A stretch of 64,000 nt of DNA from a candidate division KSB1 bacterium (GTDB lineage Bacteria; Zhuqueibacterota; Zhuqueibacteria; JANLFK01; Oleimicrobiaceae): assembly GCA_024655945.1 (NCBI GenBank), contig JANLFK010000002.1, positions 124,001 through 188,000 of the forward strand, read 5' to 3'. Position 1 is the first letter of the stretch; each line of letters starts with the position of its first letter. Below are positions 63,197 through 64,000 of the stretch, piece by piece. The notes beneath the pieces were generated by a model. That model had not been told where the DNA came from. It did not search any database and worked only from the letters and a program-made list of their open reading frames with translations. The position numbers and the translations under genes were made by a program.

Positions 63197-64000
63197 TCAG
63201 GCGATGATTTCCATCGTGTTGTAGCCCAAAAAGCGCGCCGTCCTGGGCCGGGGTGGCTCTGCTGCACGGGCGGCTGGCCGTGGAAACTCAGTCCCCAGAG
63301 GCCATCGCCCTGGCTCCTCGGGACTGTGTCGCTGTGGGGATCCCTGCCCCTGGCGTTGGTCACTTGCCACGGTCAAATCGCCCACCTGAACTCCCTGGTC
63401 GTTGAGGACGGCACGCAGGTCCTCGAACGATGACTTGAGCAGGGTTTCCGTTTCCGCGGACTCGACGCGAAAATGAACGGTCACCGCCTGGTCGCGCTTG
63501 AGCAAGTCCACGGCGATGCGCCCCAAGTCGGCTTGGTCAAGGACGACGCTGAGGCGCGTCTCTTCTGTCTGCGTCAACAGCCGCACGTGCACCGCCACCT
63601 CGCGGGCCAAGGTCTCGACAGGTGCGCGCTGTCCGTGCACCTTGTCCTGGCTGCGCGCGAGCAGAGTCGCCTCGGCCACAGGCCTGGCGTGCAGCGCATG
63701 CGGCGAGGTCACAGCCTGGGGTAATTGGCCGTCTCCACCCAGAGCTTCGGTGCGTTGCTCTCCTGCCGAAGGTCGGACAGCTGCCGCCCGAGAGCTGCGC
63801 GTAGATAGCGAGTCTGCGGGTAGTGGTCTTGCTGCAGGCTGCCCGTCGTTGCGGACACGCACGAAGGCAGATTCGCCGTCCAGGCCCGTTTGCGCCCGGC
63901 GCAGAGTCAGATGCTCAACCTCTCCGCCTGCCATCGGTGCCACGCGGGGATCGGAGGCGGTCGCAGTTTCACTCGTGTCTGTTCCTGCCAGGCGGTTAAA
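63197..64000 (-). CDS. fliK: Hook-length control protein FliK (5' part cut by window)
   Basis: The frame is open to position 64000, so the N-terminus lies outside. The visible 267 aa start in a polar linker and contain the Flg_hook domain: VRLLTQTEETRLSVVLDQADLGRIAVDLLKRDQAVTVHFRVESAETETLLKSSFEDLRAVLNDQGVQVGDLTV. It ends in a Pro/Arg-rich tail. FliK measures the hook and triggers the FlhB switch. 15 bp ahead of flgD. Confidence 0.9.
   Translation of the reverse strand, partial: FNRLAGTDTSETATASDPRVAPMAGGEVEHLTLRRAQTGLDGESAFVRVRNDGQPAARPLPADSLSTRSSRAAAVRPSAGEQRTEALGGDGQLPQAVTSPHALHARPVAEATLLARSQDKVHGQRAPVETLAREVAVHVRLLTQTEETRLSVVLDQADLGRIAVDLLKRDQAVTVHFRVESAETETLLKSSFEDLRAVLNDQGVQVGDLTVASDQRQGQGSPQRHSPEEPGRWPLGTEFPRPAARAAEPPRPRTARFLGYNTMEIIA

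Noticed and set aside
1-64000. CRISPR arrays, tRNA or rRNA genes, insertion sequences
   Set aside because: No evenly spaced direct repeats, no tRNA-like cloverleaf or CCA ends, no rRNA stretches, and no transposase reading frame were seen.
27166-64000. Sigma-54 promoters in the flagellar region
   Set aside because: Looked for TGGCAC-N5-TTGC-type sites on the coding strand of gene gaps; none with acceptable spacing was found, while two sigma-28 sites were.

Overview
The window reads as a high-GC, Gram-negative, flagellated bacterium of the FCB superphylum, probably a lineage such as KSB1 or Calditrichota rather than Bacteroidetes proper. The reasons are secreted proteins ending in type IX secretion (T9SS)-like sorting domains (NPxNP-type motif followed by a beta-rich 80-residue tail), a PorV/PorQ-like barrel and a carboxypeptidase-regulatory/TonB receptor, found next to a complete-looking flagellar gene cluster with P- and L-ring genes and FliW/CsrA control. 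The phylum is an inference; no rRNA or tRNA gene is present.

Left region (1-11,003, minus strand): one operon read from about 10,968 down past the window edge, driven by a near-consensus sigma-70 promoter. Order: TonB-dependent receptor, large secreted T9SS-tailed protein, PorV-like barrel, two small outer-membrane barrels, a second secreted T9SS-tailed protein, and a GHL10-family glycoside hydrolase cut by the window start. It looks like an outer-membrane uptake and export unit with no SusD.

Middle region (11,175-26,663): a sugar-linked accessory block. A FAD-dependent oxidoreductase (minus) is divergent from a plus-strand operon of permease, hydantoinase/oxoprolinase, NagX/HGSNAT-like membrane acyltransferase and a second GHL10 hydrolase. 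This converges on a minus operon of GH94 chitobiose-phosphorylase-like enzyme and a fused NanE epimerase-ROK kinase. Together they suggest salvage of N-acetyl amino sugars, possibly from peptidoglycan glycan strands. An orphan cytoplasmic PAS-histidine kinase with its own promoter and a 71-residue downstream ORF closes the block.

Right region (27,166-64,000, minus strand): about 37 kb of flagellar genes in one direction: fliK (partial), flgD, a flagellar-operon protein, flgE, motA, motB, fliL, fliM, fliN/Y, fliO, fliP, fliQ, fliR, flhB, flhA, flhF, flhG, a small membrane protein, fliA, a small charged protein, flgF, flgG, flgA, flgH, flgI, flgJ fused to a lytic transglycosylase, flgN, flgK, flgL, fliW, csrA, a TPR protein, two glycosyltransferase-TPR proteins, fliC, fliS, fliD, flaG, a fliT-like chaperone gene, flgM-like, a divergent cheR and an HDOD gene. 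The earlier genes (flgB/C, fliE-J) are expected beyond position 64,000. Two sigma-28 promoters are visible, before flgI and before fliC, so late genes appear to be switched on by FliA inside the long cluster. Strong hairpins directly follow flgE and fliC, and the fliC leader carries GGA motifs suited to CsrA and a possible leader peptide.
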